A stretch of DNA of 25,620 bases, taken from contig RFSU01000010.1 in the NCBI GenBank assembly GCA_009923795.1, positions 1 to 25,620 of the forward strand. The letters are read 5' to 3'. The stretch's first letter is position 1. Every line of letters starts with the position of its first letter. Made by a program: the position numbers and the translations under genes. The notes beneath the pieces were generated by a model. That model made no database searches and was not told where the DNA came from. It worked only from the letters and a program-made list of their open reading frames with translations. The DNA is from Sphingomonadaceae bacterium. Lineage in GTDB: Bacteria; Pseudomonadota; Alphaproteobacteria; Sphingomonadales; Sphingomonadaceae. Of the stretch, positions 7,762 to 14,402 are shown in pieces.

Positions 7762-8571
7762 GTGAAGGAATATAAATTGTCTAACGTTTTCTCCCTCGCA
7801 TCTGGCGGCGGCCGCAGCAACGCTGACGCCGTGCGCGTTCCAAAGACTTCGGAGCTTGTGGCAAAGCAGATCCGCAATGCCATCATCCGAGGTGAATTGA
7901 ACGATGGCGATACTCTGCCAGCGGAATCTCACCTGATTTCAGAATTTGAAGTGTCCCGCCCAACCATTCGGGAGGCCATTCGCATTCTCGAATCCGAAGG
8001 TTTGGTGACGGTGGCGCGCGGCGCGCGCGGCGGTGCTCGGATCAGTTCCCCAAATTATGAGATGATTGAGCGGGCCGCTGGCATCACATTGCAAGCCCAG
8101 CGCGTCACCATCGGCGATCTTTATGAGATGCGCACGCTTATTGAGCCGCCCGCCGCGCGTCTGGTGGCAGAGCGCAATAGCGAGGTCGCCGTACCGATCT
8201 TGCGGAAATTCATCGAAGAGGAAATGGCCCAGATCAAGGAACGCTTTGCCGTTTCGCTCCTCATCGCTGAATTTCACCGCCTGTTGATGGAATTGTCAGG
8301 CAATAAGACGCTCAACGTGTTTTCAGAAGCATTGCGTGCGCTGGTGGACGGGCATTTGTCGCTGTCGACGCGCAGGCGCCAAGAGGCGGATGTTGAATTC
8401 TCGCAGCGCCAGTTGCGGTTCGGGCTCAAATCCCATTCCAGGCTGGTAGACTTGATCGAAGCCAAAGATGGCCCGGGCACAGAGGCGCATTGGCGTGCCC
8501 ATATGGTGGCCGCCGGTGAAGTCTGGTTGGCCGAAACCGGGCCCGAAACGGTGGTGGAATTGCTCGATTAG
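7762..8571 (+). CDS. GntR-family transcriptional regulator with FCD ligand domain (FadR type)
   Basis: This is a regulator of up to 269 residues with an amino-terminal winged helix (about residues 29-95: SELVAKQIRNAIIRGELNDG, then SRPTIREAIRILESEGLV) and a carboxy-terminal all-helical FCD domain. The latter shows EMRTLIEPPAARLVAERN, AEFHRLLMELSGN and HWRAHM. FCD regulators bind organic acids or acyl-CoA, often with a metal held by Asp/His residues, and usually repress neighbouring catabolic genes. The start is uncertain: GTG at 7762, or the in-frame TTG at 7777, which has AAGGAA six bases upstream and would trim five residues. It is divergent from the KstD-like operon and precedes the CoA-transferase genes by 79 bases, so it probably controls one or both. 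The effector is unknown. Confidence 0.92.
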   Translation: MKEYKLSNVFSLASGGGRSNADAVRVPKTSELVAKQIRNAIIRGELNDGDTLPAESHLISEFEVSRPTIREAIRILESEGLVTVARGARGGARISSPNYEMIERAAGITLQAQRVTIGDLYEMRTLIEPPAARLVAERNSEVAVPILRKFIEEEMAQIKERFAVSLLIAEFHRLLMELSGNKTLNVFSEALRALVDGHLSLSTRRRQEADVEFSQRQLRFGLKSHSRLVDLIEAKDGPGTEAHWRAHMVAAGEVWLAETGPETVVELLD

Positions 8572-8582
8572 GCTATTTGCCC

Positions 8583-8600
8583 GGCTGCTCAAAAGCGGCC
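8583..8600 (+). terminator. Weak hairpin after the GntR gene
   Basis: GGCTGCT, loop CAAA and AGCGGCC form a seven-pair stem with one G-T wobble, 12 bases after the regulator stop. It is followed only by CTTTG, not a full T-run, so it may only partly separate the regulator from the CoA-transferase genes. Confidence 0.3.
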
Positions 8601-8650
8601 CTTTGATCAGACTGTCGCCGCCGCTATATCCTGAGCTGAGGAGCCTGATC

Positions 8651-9358
8651 ATGAAGAAACTTTACCCCAGCGCCGCCGCCGCCCTGGACGGAGTGCTCCG
8701 CGATGACATGCTGATCGCGGCCGGTGGTTTTGGCCTGTGCGGCATCCCTGAACGGCTGATTGATGCGATTGTGGACAGCGGGGTCAAAGGTTTGACCGTC
8801 GCGTCCAACAATGCGGGCATTGATGGCGAAGGTTTGGGCAAATTGCTGCGCACCCGCCAGATCCGGAAAATGATCTCTTCCTATGTGGGGGAGAATAAAG
8901 AATTTGAGCGTCAATATTTGGCGGGTGAGCTGGAGGTGGAATTCTGCCCCCAAGGCACGCTGGCGGAACGGATGAGGGCAGGGGGCGCGGGGATTCCGGG
9001 TTTCTATACCAAGACGGGTGTCGGCACCGAAGTTGCCAAGGGCAAGGAGGTGAAGAATTTCGACGGACAGGAGTATATCCTTGAACGTGGCATCTTTGCC
9101 GATCTGGCGATTGTGAAAGCCTGGAAGGCGGATGAGAGCGGCAATCTGGTGTTCCGCAAAACTGCCCGCAACTTCAATCTTCCCGCCGCCACTTGCGGCA
9201 AAATCTGTGTGGTTGAGGTGGAGGAGATTGTCCCCATCGGCAGCCTTGACCCAGACCATATCCACCTGCCCGGCATCTATGTGCAGCGCATGATCTTGGG
9301 CGCACCTTATGACAAGAAGATCGAGTTCCGCACTGTGCGGCAACGGGAGGCTGCATAA
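8651..9358 (+). CDS. scoA: 3-oxoacid CoA-transferase, subunit A
   Basis: This is the alpha subunit (235 residues) of a family I CoA-transferase, which moves CoA from succinyl-CoA to a 3-oxoacid such as acetoacetate. The amino-terminal GGFGLCGIPE motif, the VASNNAGIDGEG segment and the later EIVPIGSLDPDHIHLPG stretch are typical of ScoA/AtoD-type subunits. A longer frame exists upstream, but ATG 8651 has GAGGAG seven bases before it and gives the usual family amino terminus. Its stop and the start of subunit B share one base (TAATG), so the two are translationally coupled and should be made in equal amounts. It may recover acetoacetyl-CoA or activate a 3-oxo acid at the end of the local pathway. 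PcaI-like activity on 3-oxoadipate cannot be excluded. Confidence 0.92.
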   Translation: MKKLYPSAAAALDGVLRDDMLIAAGGFGLCGIPERLIDAIVDSGVKGLTVASNNAGIDGEGLGKLLRTRQIRKMISSYVGENKEFERQYLAGELEVEFCPQGTLAERMRAGGAGIPGFYTKTGVGTEVAKGKEVKNFDGQEYILERGIFADLAIVKAWKADESGNLVFRKTARNFNLPAATCGKICVVEVEEIVPIGSLDPDHIHLPGIYVQRMILGAPYDKKIEFRTVRQREAA

Positions 9359-9999
9359 TGAGCTGGACCCGCGACGAGATGGCGGCGCGTGCTGCCCAGG
9401 AACTTGAAGACGGATTTTACGTCAATCTTGGCATTGGCATTCCGACTTTGGTCGCAAATCATGTGCCCAATAACATTACGGTCACGCTCCAGTCGGAAAA
9501 TGGGATGCTCGGCATTGGCCCTTTCCCTTATGAGGGAGAGGAAGATGCCGATCTTATCAATGCAGGCAAACAGACGATCAGCGAGCTGACGCAAAGTGCT
9601 TATTTTGACAGCGCCCAATCCTTTGCGATGATCCGCGGTGGCCATATTGATCTGACCGTGTTGGGAGCGATGGAAATTTCTGAAGTGGGCGATATCGCCA
9701 ATTGGATGATCCCCGGCAAGATGATCAAGGGCATGGGCGGCGCGATGGATCTTGTCGCGGGTGTCAAGAAGATCATTGTGGTGATGGAGCACATAGCCAA
9801 GGATGGTAGCCCCAAATTCATCCCGGCCTGCACTCTGCCACTAACAGGGCGCAATGTGGTGGATATGATCATCACCGACTTGGCCGTGTTCCAACGGGCC
9901 GATCACCAATCACCCTTCGTGCTCATCGAAATGGCACCGGGCGTGACGGAGGACGAAGTGAAGGCAAAGACGACGGCGCAATTCGCGTTTGGAGCCTAG
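9358..9999 (+). CDS. scoB: 3-oxoacid CoA-transferase, subunit B
   Basis: This is the beta subunit (213 residues) of the CoA-transferase, carrying the catalytic glutamate in LQSENGMLG (Glu47), which forms the enzyme-CoA thioester. It also shows VNLGIGIPTLVA at residues 22-33 and GGHIDLTVLGAMEISEVGDIANW, all standard for the family. The start overlaps the subunit A stop by one base. The gene ends the first-10-kb catabolic block. Following the stop there is only a short hairpin, GGCAG-CTT-CTGCC (9999-10011), without a T-run. Confidence 0.93.
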   Translation: MSWTRDEMAARAAQELEDGFYVNLGIGIPTLVANHVPNNITVTLQSENGMLGIGPFPYEGEEDADLINAGKQTISELTQSAYFDSAQSFAMIRGGHIDLTVLGAMEISEVGDIANWMIPGKMIKGMGGAMDLVAGVKKIIVVMEHIAKDGSPKFIPACTLPLTGRNVVDMIITDLAVFQRADHQSPFVLIEMAPGVTEDEVKAKTTAQFAFGA

Positions 10000-10135
10000 G
10001 CAGCTTCTGCCAAGGCATTGGTCATCATAAATTTAGACTTGCAAAACCCCATCGCCATGGCAATGGCACGCGATATCGGGAGTTTATTGTGTGTTTTTGA
10101 CGTTTTTTCTGGCCACTGCGCTCGCCGAGTGGTGA

Positions 10136-10378
10136 TTAGGCGGCCAAGCTGTCTGGATTTTGAGGGTGATAGGGGCGTTCGCCGGTCAGTTCGTCATTCT
10201 GCTTTGGGCGCAGATAACAAATCGACAAGTGTCGGCCAAAGATATCATCCCCGCGCAGCCGCATTTCAGGCCGAGCTCCGTCCGGCAGGGCGTGCCTTAG
10301 AGTGGTGAGCGCATCAATCACATCATCCAGCGATGTGTGATCGGCAATTTCAACAAATTCTTTGACAAAGTTGCTCAC
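10136..10378 (-). CDS. Small hypothetical protein (80 aa)
   Basis: I do not recognise this 80-residue protein. It has an ordinary soluble composition with an acidic, helical first half (EFVEIADHTSLDDVIDALTT), a central RLRGDDIFGRHLSICYL that could be a beta-hairpin, and a polar tail ending NPDSLAA. It has no signal peptide or membrane segment. The start is a GTG with a good GGGAGG eight bases upstream, which argues that it is translated. It lies alone, convergent with the CoA-transferase genes and divergent from the yggT block. The roughly 135 bases downstream, to 10000, hold no clear terminator or gene. It is probably a lineage-specific conserved gene. Confidence 0.6.
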   Translation of the reverse strand: MSNFVKEFVEIADHTSLDDVIDALTTLRHALPDGARPEMRLRGDDIFGRHLSICYLRPKQNDELTGERPYHPQNPDSLAA

Positions 10379-10404
10379 CTACCGCGCCTCCCAATCTGGA
10401 ATTC

Positions 10405-10496
10405 ACGGCCTTTTATGGCTGAGAGATGGCTTTGCTCAAGGCCGTAAAAACACGGATTGTTGCTTCGCCCCTATCCTCAGCATGGCTGGTGGGGCG
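10405..10496 (+). promoter_or_regulatory. Structured leader upstream of the yggT block
   Basis: Two inverted repeats lie in the gap before yggT. The first is ACGGCCTT at 10405-10412 with AAGGCCGT at 10438-10445, a perfect eight-base pair with a 25-base loop. The second is CGCCCC at 10466-10471 with GGGGCG at 10491-10496, enclosing an inner CAGC-ATG-GCTG stem. The second ends just before the AGGAAAGGGA ribosome binding site of the short upstream ORF. Neither is followed by a T-run, so they are not plain terminators. A control role is inference. Confidence 0.35.
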
Positions 10497-10515
10497 TGAA
10501 AGGAAAGGGAACATC

Positions 10516-10581
10516 ATGATTGCTGTTTGGGCAAAGTTCCGGCACATTGGGACTATCTGCCACATAGAGCACCGCACATGA
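10516..10581 (+). CDS. Possible 21-residue upstream ORF overlapping the yggT start
   Basis: This short frame encodes 21 residues beginning MIAVWAKFRHIG. Its ATG has a strong purine-rich Shine-Dalgarno, AGGAAAGGGA, five bases upstream, whereas the yggT ATG has only a weak one. The stop TGA overlaps the yggT ATG as ATGA (10578-10581), the usual layout for translational coupling. It may serve only to deliver ribosomes to yggT. The peptide has no recognised family. Confidence 0.4.
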   Translation: MIAVWAKFRHIGTICHIEHRT

Positions 10582-10871
10582 ACCTGATCATCGATATTCT
10601 GCGTATCCTCCTTGATGTTGTTTGGTGGATCATCATTGTGCAGGCGATCCTGTCATGGTTGATCGCCTTTAATGTCATCAACACGCAAAACCCCGTTGTG
10701 CGACAAATCTGGACGACGCTGGATCGCATGACGCAGCCAATTTACGCGCCGATCCGACGCATCTTGCCCGATTTTGGTGGCCTAGATCTGTCGCCTTTGG
10801 TCGTGCTGGTGGCCCTGGCGATTATCAATCGCGTGCTAACAGAGATCCAATTTTCTTATTACGTCATGTGA
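10578..10871 (+). CDS. yggT: YggT family integral membrane protein
   Basis: This is a 97-residue YggT-family protein with two membrane segments, about residues 3-32 (LIIDILRILLDVVWWIIIVQ and following) and 70-90 (LSPLVVLVALAIIN). Between them lies the family motif RMTQPIYAPIRRILPDFGGLDLSP. YggT proteins sit in the inner membrane; their biochemical role is not settled, though links to cell envelope and division have been proposed. The start at 10578 fits the family amino terminus, and a longer TTG frame from 10527 is less likely. The last bases overlap the next gene (GTGA), so yggT, the DUF167 gene and folD are probably one transcript. Confidence 0.9.
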   Translation: MNLIIDILRILLDVVWWIIIVQAILSWLIAFNVINTQNPVVRQIWTTLDRMTQPIYAPIRRILPDFGGLDLSPLVVLVALAIINRVLTEIQFSYYVM

Positions 10872-11194
10872 CTGCACGGTTTTGGAGGCTCCGTCCAGAC
10901 GGCCTGGAAATTGCCGTGCGCGCGACGCCCAAAGGGGGGCGTGACGCGGTAGAGGGTGTCGTCTTGGATTCCGCTGGAATGCCTTGGCTTGCGGTGCGCG
11001 TATCGACGCCGCCAGACCAAGGCAAAGCCAATCAAGCGGTCATCAAAACCTTGGCGGGCCAATTTAACGTGCGATTAAGTCAGCTAGCACTGGTCAATGG
11101 GGCCAGTGCGCGGCTAAAGCGCCTGCGTATTTCGGGGTCTCCCGACGCCCTTGCCGCTCTTGCCATGAAGATTGAGGATAAAAATGACTGCTGA
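10868..11194 (+). CDS. DUF167 / YggU family protein
   Basis: This is a 108-residue protein of the DUF167 (YggU) family, a small alpha/beta fold of unknown biochemical function. The diagnostic stretch is VRVSTPPDQGKANQAVIKTLA in the middle of the protein, following VRATPKGGRD. The start is a GTG that overlaps the yggT stop by four bases, and the end overlaps the folD start by 11 bases. Pairing of yggT with a DUF167 gene is common in proteobacteria and supports both calls. Tight overlaps on both sides indicate co-translation. Confidence 0.9.
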   Translation: MTARFWRLRPDGLEIAVRATPKGGRDAVEGVVLDSAGMPWLAVRVSTPPDQGKANQAVIKTLAGQFNVRLSQLALVNGASARLKRLRISGSPDALAALAMKIEDKNDC

Positions 11195-12071
11195 GTTGAT
11201 CGACGGAAAAGCCTTTGCCCAGCAATTGCGCGGGCGCGTTGCGGACGCTGCGTCGCGATTCCATAAAGATGCGGGCCGCATACCAGGCCTTGCCGTCGTA
11301 TTGGTCGGGGAAGACCCCGCCTCTTCAGTCTATGTGAAATCCAAGGGCAAGGCCTGTCTGGAAGCTGGCATGAAGAGCATTGAGCATCGTTTACCAGACA
11401 CTACAAATCAGGCCGATTTGATCGCTTTGGTTGAGCAGCTCAATGCCGATGATCACGTCGATGGCATTCTCGTTCAGCTCCCGCTGCCGGGCCAGATTGA
11501 TGATAAGGCCGTGATTGCGGCCATTGATCCCGCCAAGGATGTGGATGGCTTTCATGTCGTCAATGCAGGCCGCCTTGCCGTGGGTGAGGATGCCCTTGTG
11601 CCGTGCACGCCGCTGGGCTGCCTCATGCTGCTCAAGGACCGGATGGGTGATTTGACAGGTCTAGATGCTGTGGTGATTGGCCGATCGAACATTGTGGGCA
11701 AACCAATGGCCCAGCTGCTTTTGGCGGAAAGCTGCACCGTTACCATCGCGCACAGCCGCACCAAGGATTTGGCCGCTGTTGTGCGCCGTGCCGATATTGT
11801 CGTGGCCGCGGTCGGTCGTCCCGAAATGGTGAAGGGGGATTGGATTAAGCCCGGCGCCGTTGTGATCGACGTGGGCATTAATCGTGTTGACGTAGGTGAG
11901 GGCAAGACCAAGCTGGTCGGCGATGTCGCCTTTGACGAGGCGGCTGCAATTGCCTCCGCCGTGACGCCTGTTCCTGGTGGCGTCGGGCCAATGACTATTG
12001 CTGTCCTGCTGCGCAATACCGTGGTGGCCGCGCGCGCGCGCTTGGGCCTTGCCAAAGACGCATCGCTTTAA
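11184..12071 (+). CDS. folD: Bifunctional methylenetetrahydrofolate dehydrogenase/cyclohydrolase
   Basis: FolD (295 residues) interconverts 5,10-methylene- and 10-formyl-tetrahydrofolate in the cytoplasm with NADP, supplying one-carbon units. Seen here are YVKSKGKAC with Tyr50 and Lys54 at the same numbers as in E. coli, QLPLPGQID, the NADP-loop GRSNIVGKPMAQLLL, and the end motif TPVPGGVGPMTIAVLL. The ATG at 11184 has GAGGA five bases upstream and gives the normal start; a 12-base longer frame is less likely. It overlaps the DUF167 gene by 11 bases and precedes marC by 18 bases. It is full length with no unusual residues. Confidence 0.97.
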   Translation: MTAELIDGKAFAQQLRGRVADAASRFHKDAGRIPGLAVVLVGEDPASSVYVKSKGKACLEAGMKSIEHRLPDTTNQADLIALVEQLNADDHVDGILVQLPLPGQIDDKAVIAAIDPAKDVDGFHVVNAGRLAVGEDALVPCTPLGCLMLLKDRMGDLTGLDAVVIGRSNIVGKPMAQLLLAESCTVTIAHSRTKDLAAVVRRADIVVAAVGRPEMVKGDWIKPGAVVIDVGINRVDVGEGKTKLVGDVAFDEAAAIASAVTPVPGGVGPMTIAVLLRNTVVAARARLGLAKDASL

Positions 12072-12089
12072 GGGGGTAGGGCGCAGGTT

Positions 12090-12713
12090 ATGGTGGAATT
12101 GTTCATCTCGGCCTTTGTGACGTTTTTTGTCGTCATCGACCCGCCGGGGTGCGCCCCGATTTTTGCCAGCCTGACAGGAACCGCACCTGCGCCGCATCGC
12201 CGGGCTATGGCGGTGCGTTCCACATTGGTTGCCGCCCTCATCCTCTATCTTTTCGCCATTTTTGGCGAGGCCTTTCTTGGGGCGCTTGGGATTAGCCTCG
12301 ATGCCTTTCGCGTGGCGGGCGGCGTGATGCTGTTCCTCATCGCGCTCGAAATGGTATTTGAGAAGCGGACGGAACGCCGGACGCACCGGGCGGAGGATGT
12401 AAAGGCCGATCCGGAACATGAGGATATTTCCATTTTTCCAATGGCGATCCCCATGATAGCCGGCCCCGGATCCATCGCGTCGGTCATGCTGTTGACCTCC
12501 AAATCGGTTGGCATGGCACAAACGCTGGTTGTGCTGGGCGCATTGGCGCTCGTCTTGCTTGTCAATCTCGCAGCCCTTTTGGCGGCGGGGCCGCTAATGA
12601 AGGCCGTTGGTCACCGGGTCGAAGCGATGATCACCCGGATTTTGGGCGTCGTGCTGGCAGCGCTGGCCGCGCAATTCATCATTGATGGGGTGAAGGCGAG
12701 CTTTCAACTCTAA
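12090..12713 (+). CDS. MarC family integral membrane protein
   Basis: This is a 207-residue protein of the MarC/NAAT family with about six predicted membrane segments. The amino terminus FVTFFVVIDPPGCAPIFASLTG is the family hallmark. A second hallmark is IFPMAIPMIAGPGSIASVML after the charged loop at roughly residues 90-115. MarC proteins lie in the inner membrane. Transport has been suggested, but the once-proposed role in multiple antibiotic resistance is not supported. It is the last gene of the yggT-folD run. Its stop codon overlaps that of fliA by two bases on the opposite strand (12711-12712), leaving no intergenic terminator. Confidence 0.9.
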   Translation: MVELFISAFVTFFVVIDPPGCAPIFASLTGTAPAPHRRAMAVRSTLVAALILYLFAIFGEAFLGALGISLDAFRVAGGVMLFLIALEMVFEKRTERRTHRAEDVKADPEHEDISIFPMAIPMIAGPGSIASVMLLTSKSVGMAQTLVVLGALALVLLVNLAALLAAGPLMKAVGHRVEAMITRILGVVLAALAAQFIIDGVKASFQL

Positions 12714-13432
12714 ACAAAGGCATCGGCATCCATGAAGGCGCGGGCTTTGGTCAACGCTGCCTTTTTAATCTGGCAGACGCGGGCCGCGCCGACGCCAAGG
12801 ATCAGGCCAATTTCATCAAGGTTCAACTCCTCAACAAAATAGAGCTGCAAGATTGTCTGCTCGCGCTCATTCAGGCGGCCGACAGCATGCTTCAAGGCCT
12901 CAGCCAGCTGCTCCCGCATCATGGCGTCGTCTGCCTGTTCGGTGTCATCCGCAAAATCCAGCAGATGATCGGAATAGGCATCGTCAATTGACTCGTCCCG
13001 GATCTGCTGGGTTGCGGTTAAGACATCGTGATACGCCTCTAAGGTCAGGCCCATTTCGGCGGCCATTTCGATGTCGGTTGCTGTACGCAAAAGCCGTTGT
13101 TCCAATCGGCTGCGCACAGCGGTGAGTTCACGCCGGCGGCGAATGGCGGATCGCGCCACTCGGGCCTCGCGGCGCAGATGATCGATCATCGCCCCCCGGA
13201 TACGCATAGAGGCATAGGTTGAAAAGGCATGGCCGCGATCCTCATAGCCACGGGCTGCTTCAATCAGGGCAATCATGCCGATCTGAATCAGATCCTCCAC
13301 CTCTATGGCTGAGGCAACGCGTGCGTGCACATGCCAAGCAATTTTGCGGACCAGCGGCATGCTGTTTTCAACCAGCGTATCAACATTGCTTGCCGCATAT
13401 CGTTGGGCAGGGGTGAGGCTTTGCTGCAACAT
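12710..13432 (-). CDS. fliA: Flagellar sigma factor sigma-28
   Basis: This is a 240-residue FliA/WhiG-type sigma factor that directs RNA polymerase to late flagellar promoters. Region 2 is clear (VEDLIQIGMIALIEAARGYE and STYASMRIRGAMIDHLRR), region 3 follows with MAAEMGLTLEAYHDVL, and region 4 has REQTILQLYFVEELNLDEIG and VCQIKKAALTKAR. The open frame extends upstream to 13618, but ATG 13432 has AGAGGAG seven bases before it and gives the family length; the extension would overlap the motB start. It is divergent from motB, with a 114-base gap that may hold both promoters. No other flagellar genes lie in the window, so this pair is apart from the main flagellar cluster. Confidence 0.93.
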   Translation of the reverse strand: MLQQSLTPAQRYAASNVDTLVENSMPLVRKIAWHVHARVASAIEVEDLIQIGMIALIEAARGYEDRGHAFSTYASMRIRGAMIDHLRREARVARSAIRRRRELTAVRSRLEQRLLRTATDIEMAAEMGLTLEAYHDVLTATQQIRDESIDDAYSDHLLDFADDTEQADDAMMREQLAEALKHAVGRLNEREQTILQLYFVEELNLDEIGLILGVGAARVCQIKKAALTKARAFMDADAFV

Positions 13433-13546
13433 CAGCGGGTCTCCTCTTCGCTTTGATCCGTAAGGGCTGCCGCGCGCAGCGGCATTGCACACCATAATCA
13501 GCCGAGCTTTGCCGATGTGTTTGATGGTATGCGCGGGAGATAGGTG

Positions 13547-14385
13547 ATGAGCGTTCAAAATCAGGTTCGGCCGATCATCGTCAAAAAAATCATCGAAGCT
13601 GGGCATGGCGGCCATCATGGGGGGCTTGGAAAGTTGCCTATGCAGACTTTGTGACAGCTATGATGGCGTTCTTTTTGCTGATGTGGCTCTTGGGCGCGAC
13701 GACCGAGAAGCAGCGCAAATCCATTGCGGATTATTTCTCCCCCACCACGATTAAGACCAAGACCGAGGCCGCAGGGGGGCGTGGGTTTTTCGGTGGGTCT
13801 TCCATTGTTTCTGTCGACAAATATCCCAATGCTGCGGGGCAAACGGGCACACGCTCGCTGACCGTGCCAAAGGATGCGGTTGGTGGCCCGAAGGAAGCCT
13901 CTGGCTGGGAGAGAGATCGGCGTCGTTTTGCCCAGGCAAAAGAGATGATCCTGAATCAGCTCAAAAATAACCCCAATTTGCGGCGTCTGGCGAACAAGCT
14001 TCGCTTCACGGAAACCGATGAAGGGTTGCGCATAGATCTGGTCGATGAATCAGACTTCTCGATGTTTGCGATGGGGACAACGCAGATGACGCCTGATGCC
14101 ATGATGATGCTGCGCGAAGTGGGGTCGGTCATTCGGCAAATGCCCAATGGCATCAAAATCCGCGGGCACACCGATTCCGTGCCTTGGTCAGAGCACAATG
14201 GCATGAACAATTGGCGTCTCTCCGCCGAGCGGGCGGAGGTGACACGATTATTCTTAAGCGGCGTCCGAGTTAATCCCGCCCGGTTTATGCGGATTGAGGG
14301 CGTGGCGGATCGGGAACCCTATAACGCCCAGGATAAGTTTGATTCACGCAATCGGCGCATGTCGATCATCCTTGCCTGGAGCTAG
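13547..14385 (+). pseudogene. motB: Flagellar motor protein MotB, frameshifted in a G-run
   Basis: MotB is the stator subunit that anchors the motor to peptidoglycan and carries the proton-binding Asp. An ATG at 13547, with GGGAGA six bases upstream, opens MSVQNQVRPIIVKKIIEAGH and continues GGHHGG up to six G at 13619-13624. From there the next frame reads AWKVAYADFVTAMMAFFLLM and on through an OmpA-like domain (GHTDSVPW, RLSAERAEVTRLF, DSRNRRMSI) to 14385. One more G would restore a 279-residue protein with Asp34 in the place of E. coli Asp32. As given, the first frame soon leaves the MotB reading. A protein started at GTG 13651 would lack that Asp and part of the membrane helix. It is either a sequencing error in a homopolymer, a real loss, or a phase switch. 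Confidence 0.85.
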
Positions 14386-14402
14386 TTGATGCTGGTGGGG
14401 GG

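Noticed and set aside
8624..9343. Minus-strand open frame of 239 codons opposite scoA
   Set aside because: It is a complement of a conserved CoA-transferase gene and has shadow-like composition rich in His and Gln.
9999..10011. Hairpin GGCAG-CTT-CTGCC after scoB as a terminator
   Set aside because: The stem is five base pairs with a three-base loop and no T-run follows, so it is too weak to call.
11661..12521. Minus-strand open frame of 286 codons opposite folD and marC
   Set aside because: It spans the ends of two clear plus-strand genes and is rich in His, Arg and Gly without a fold signature.
13433..13618. Upstream extension of the fliA frame by about 62 residues
   Set aside because: ATG 13432 has a good ribosome site and gives the normal FliA length; the extension overlaps the true motB start and shows no sigma-factor similarity.
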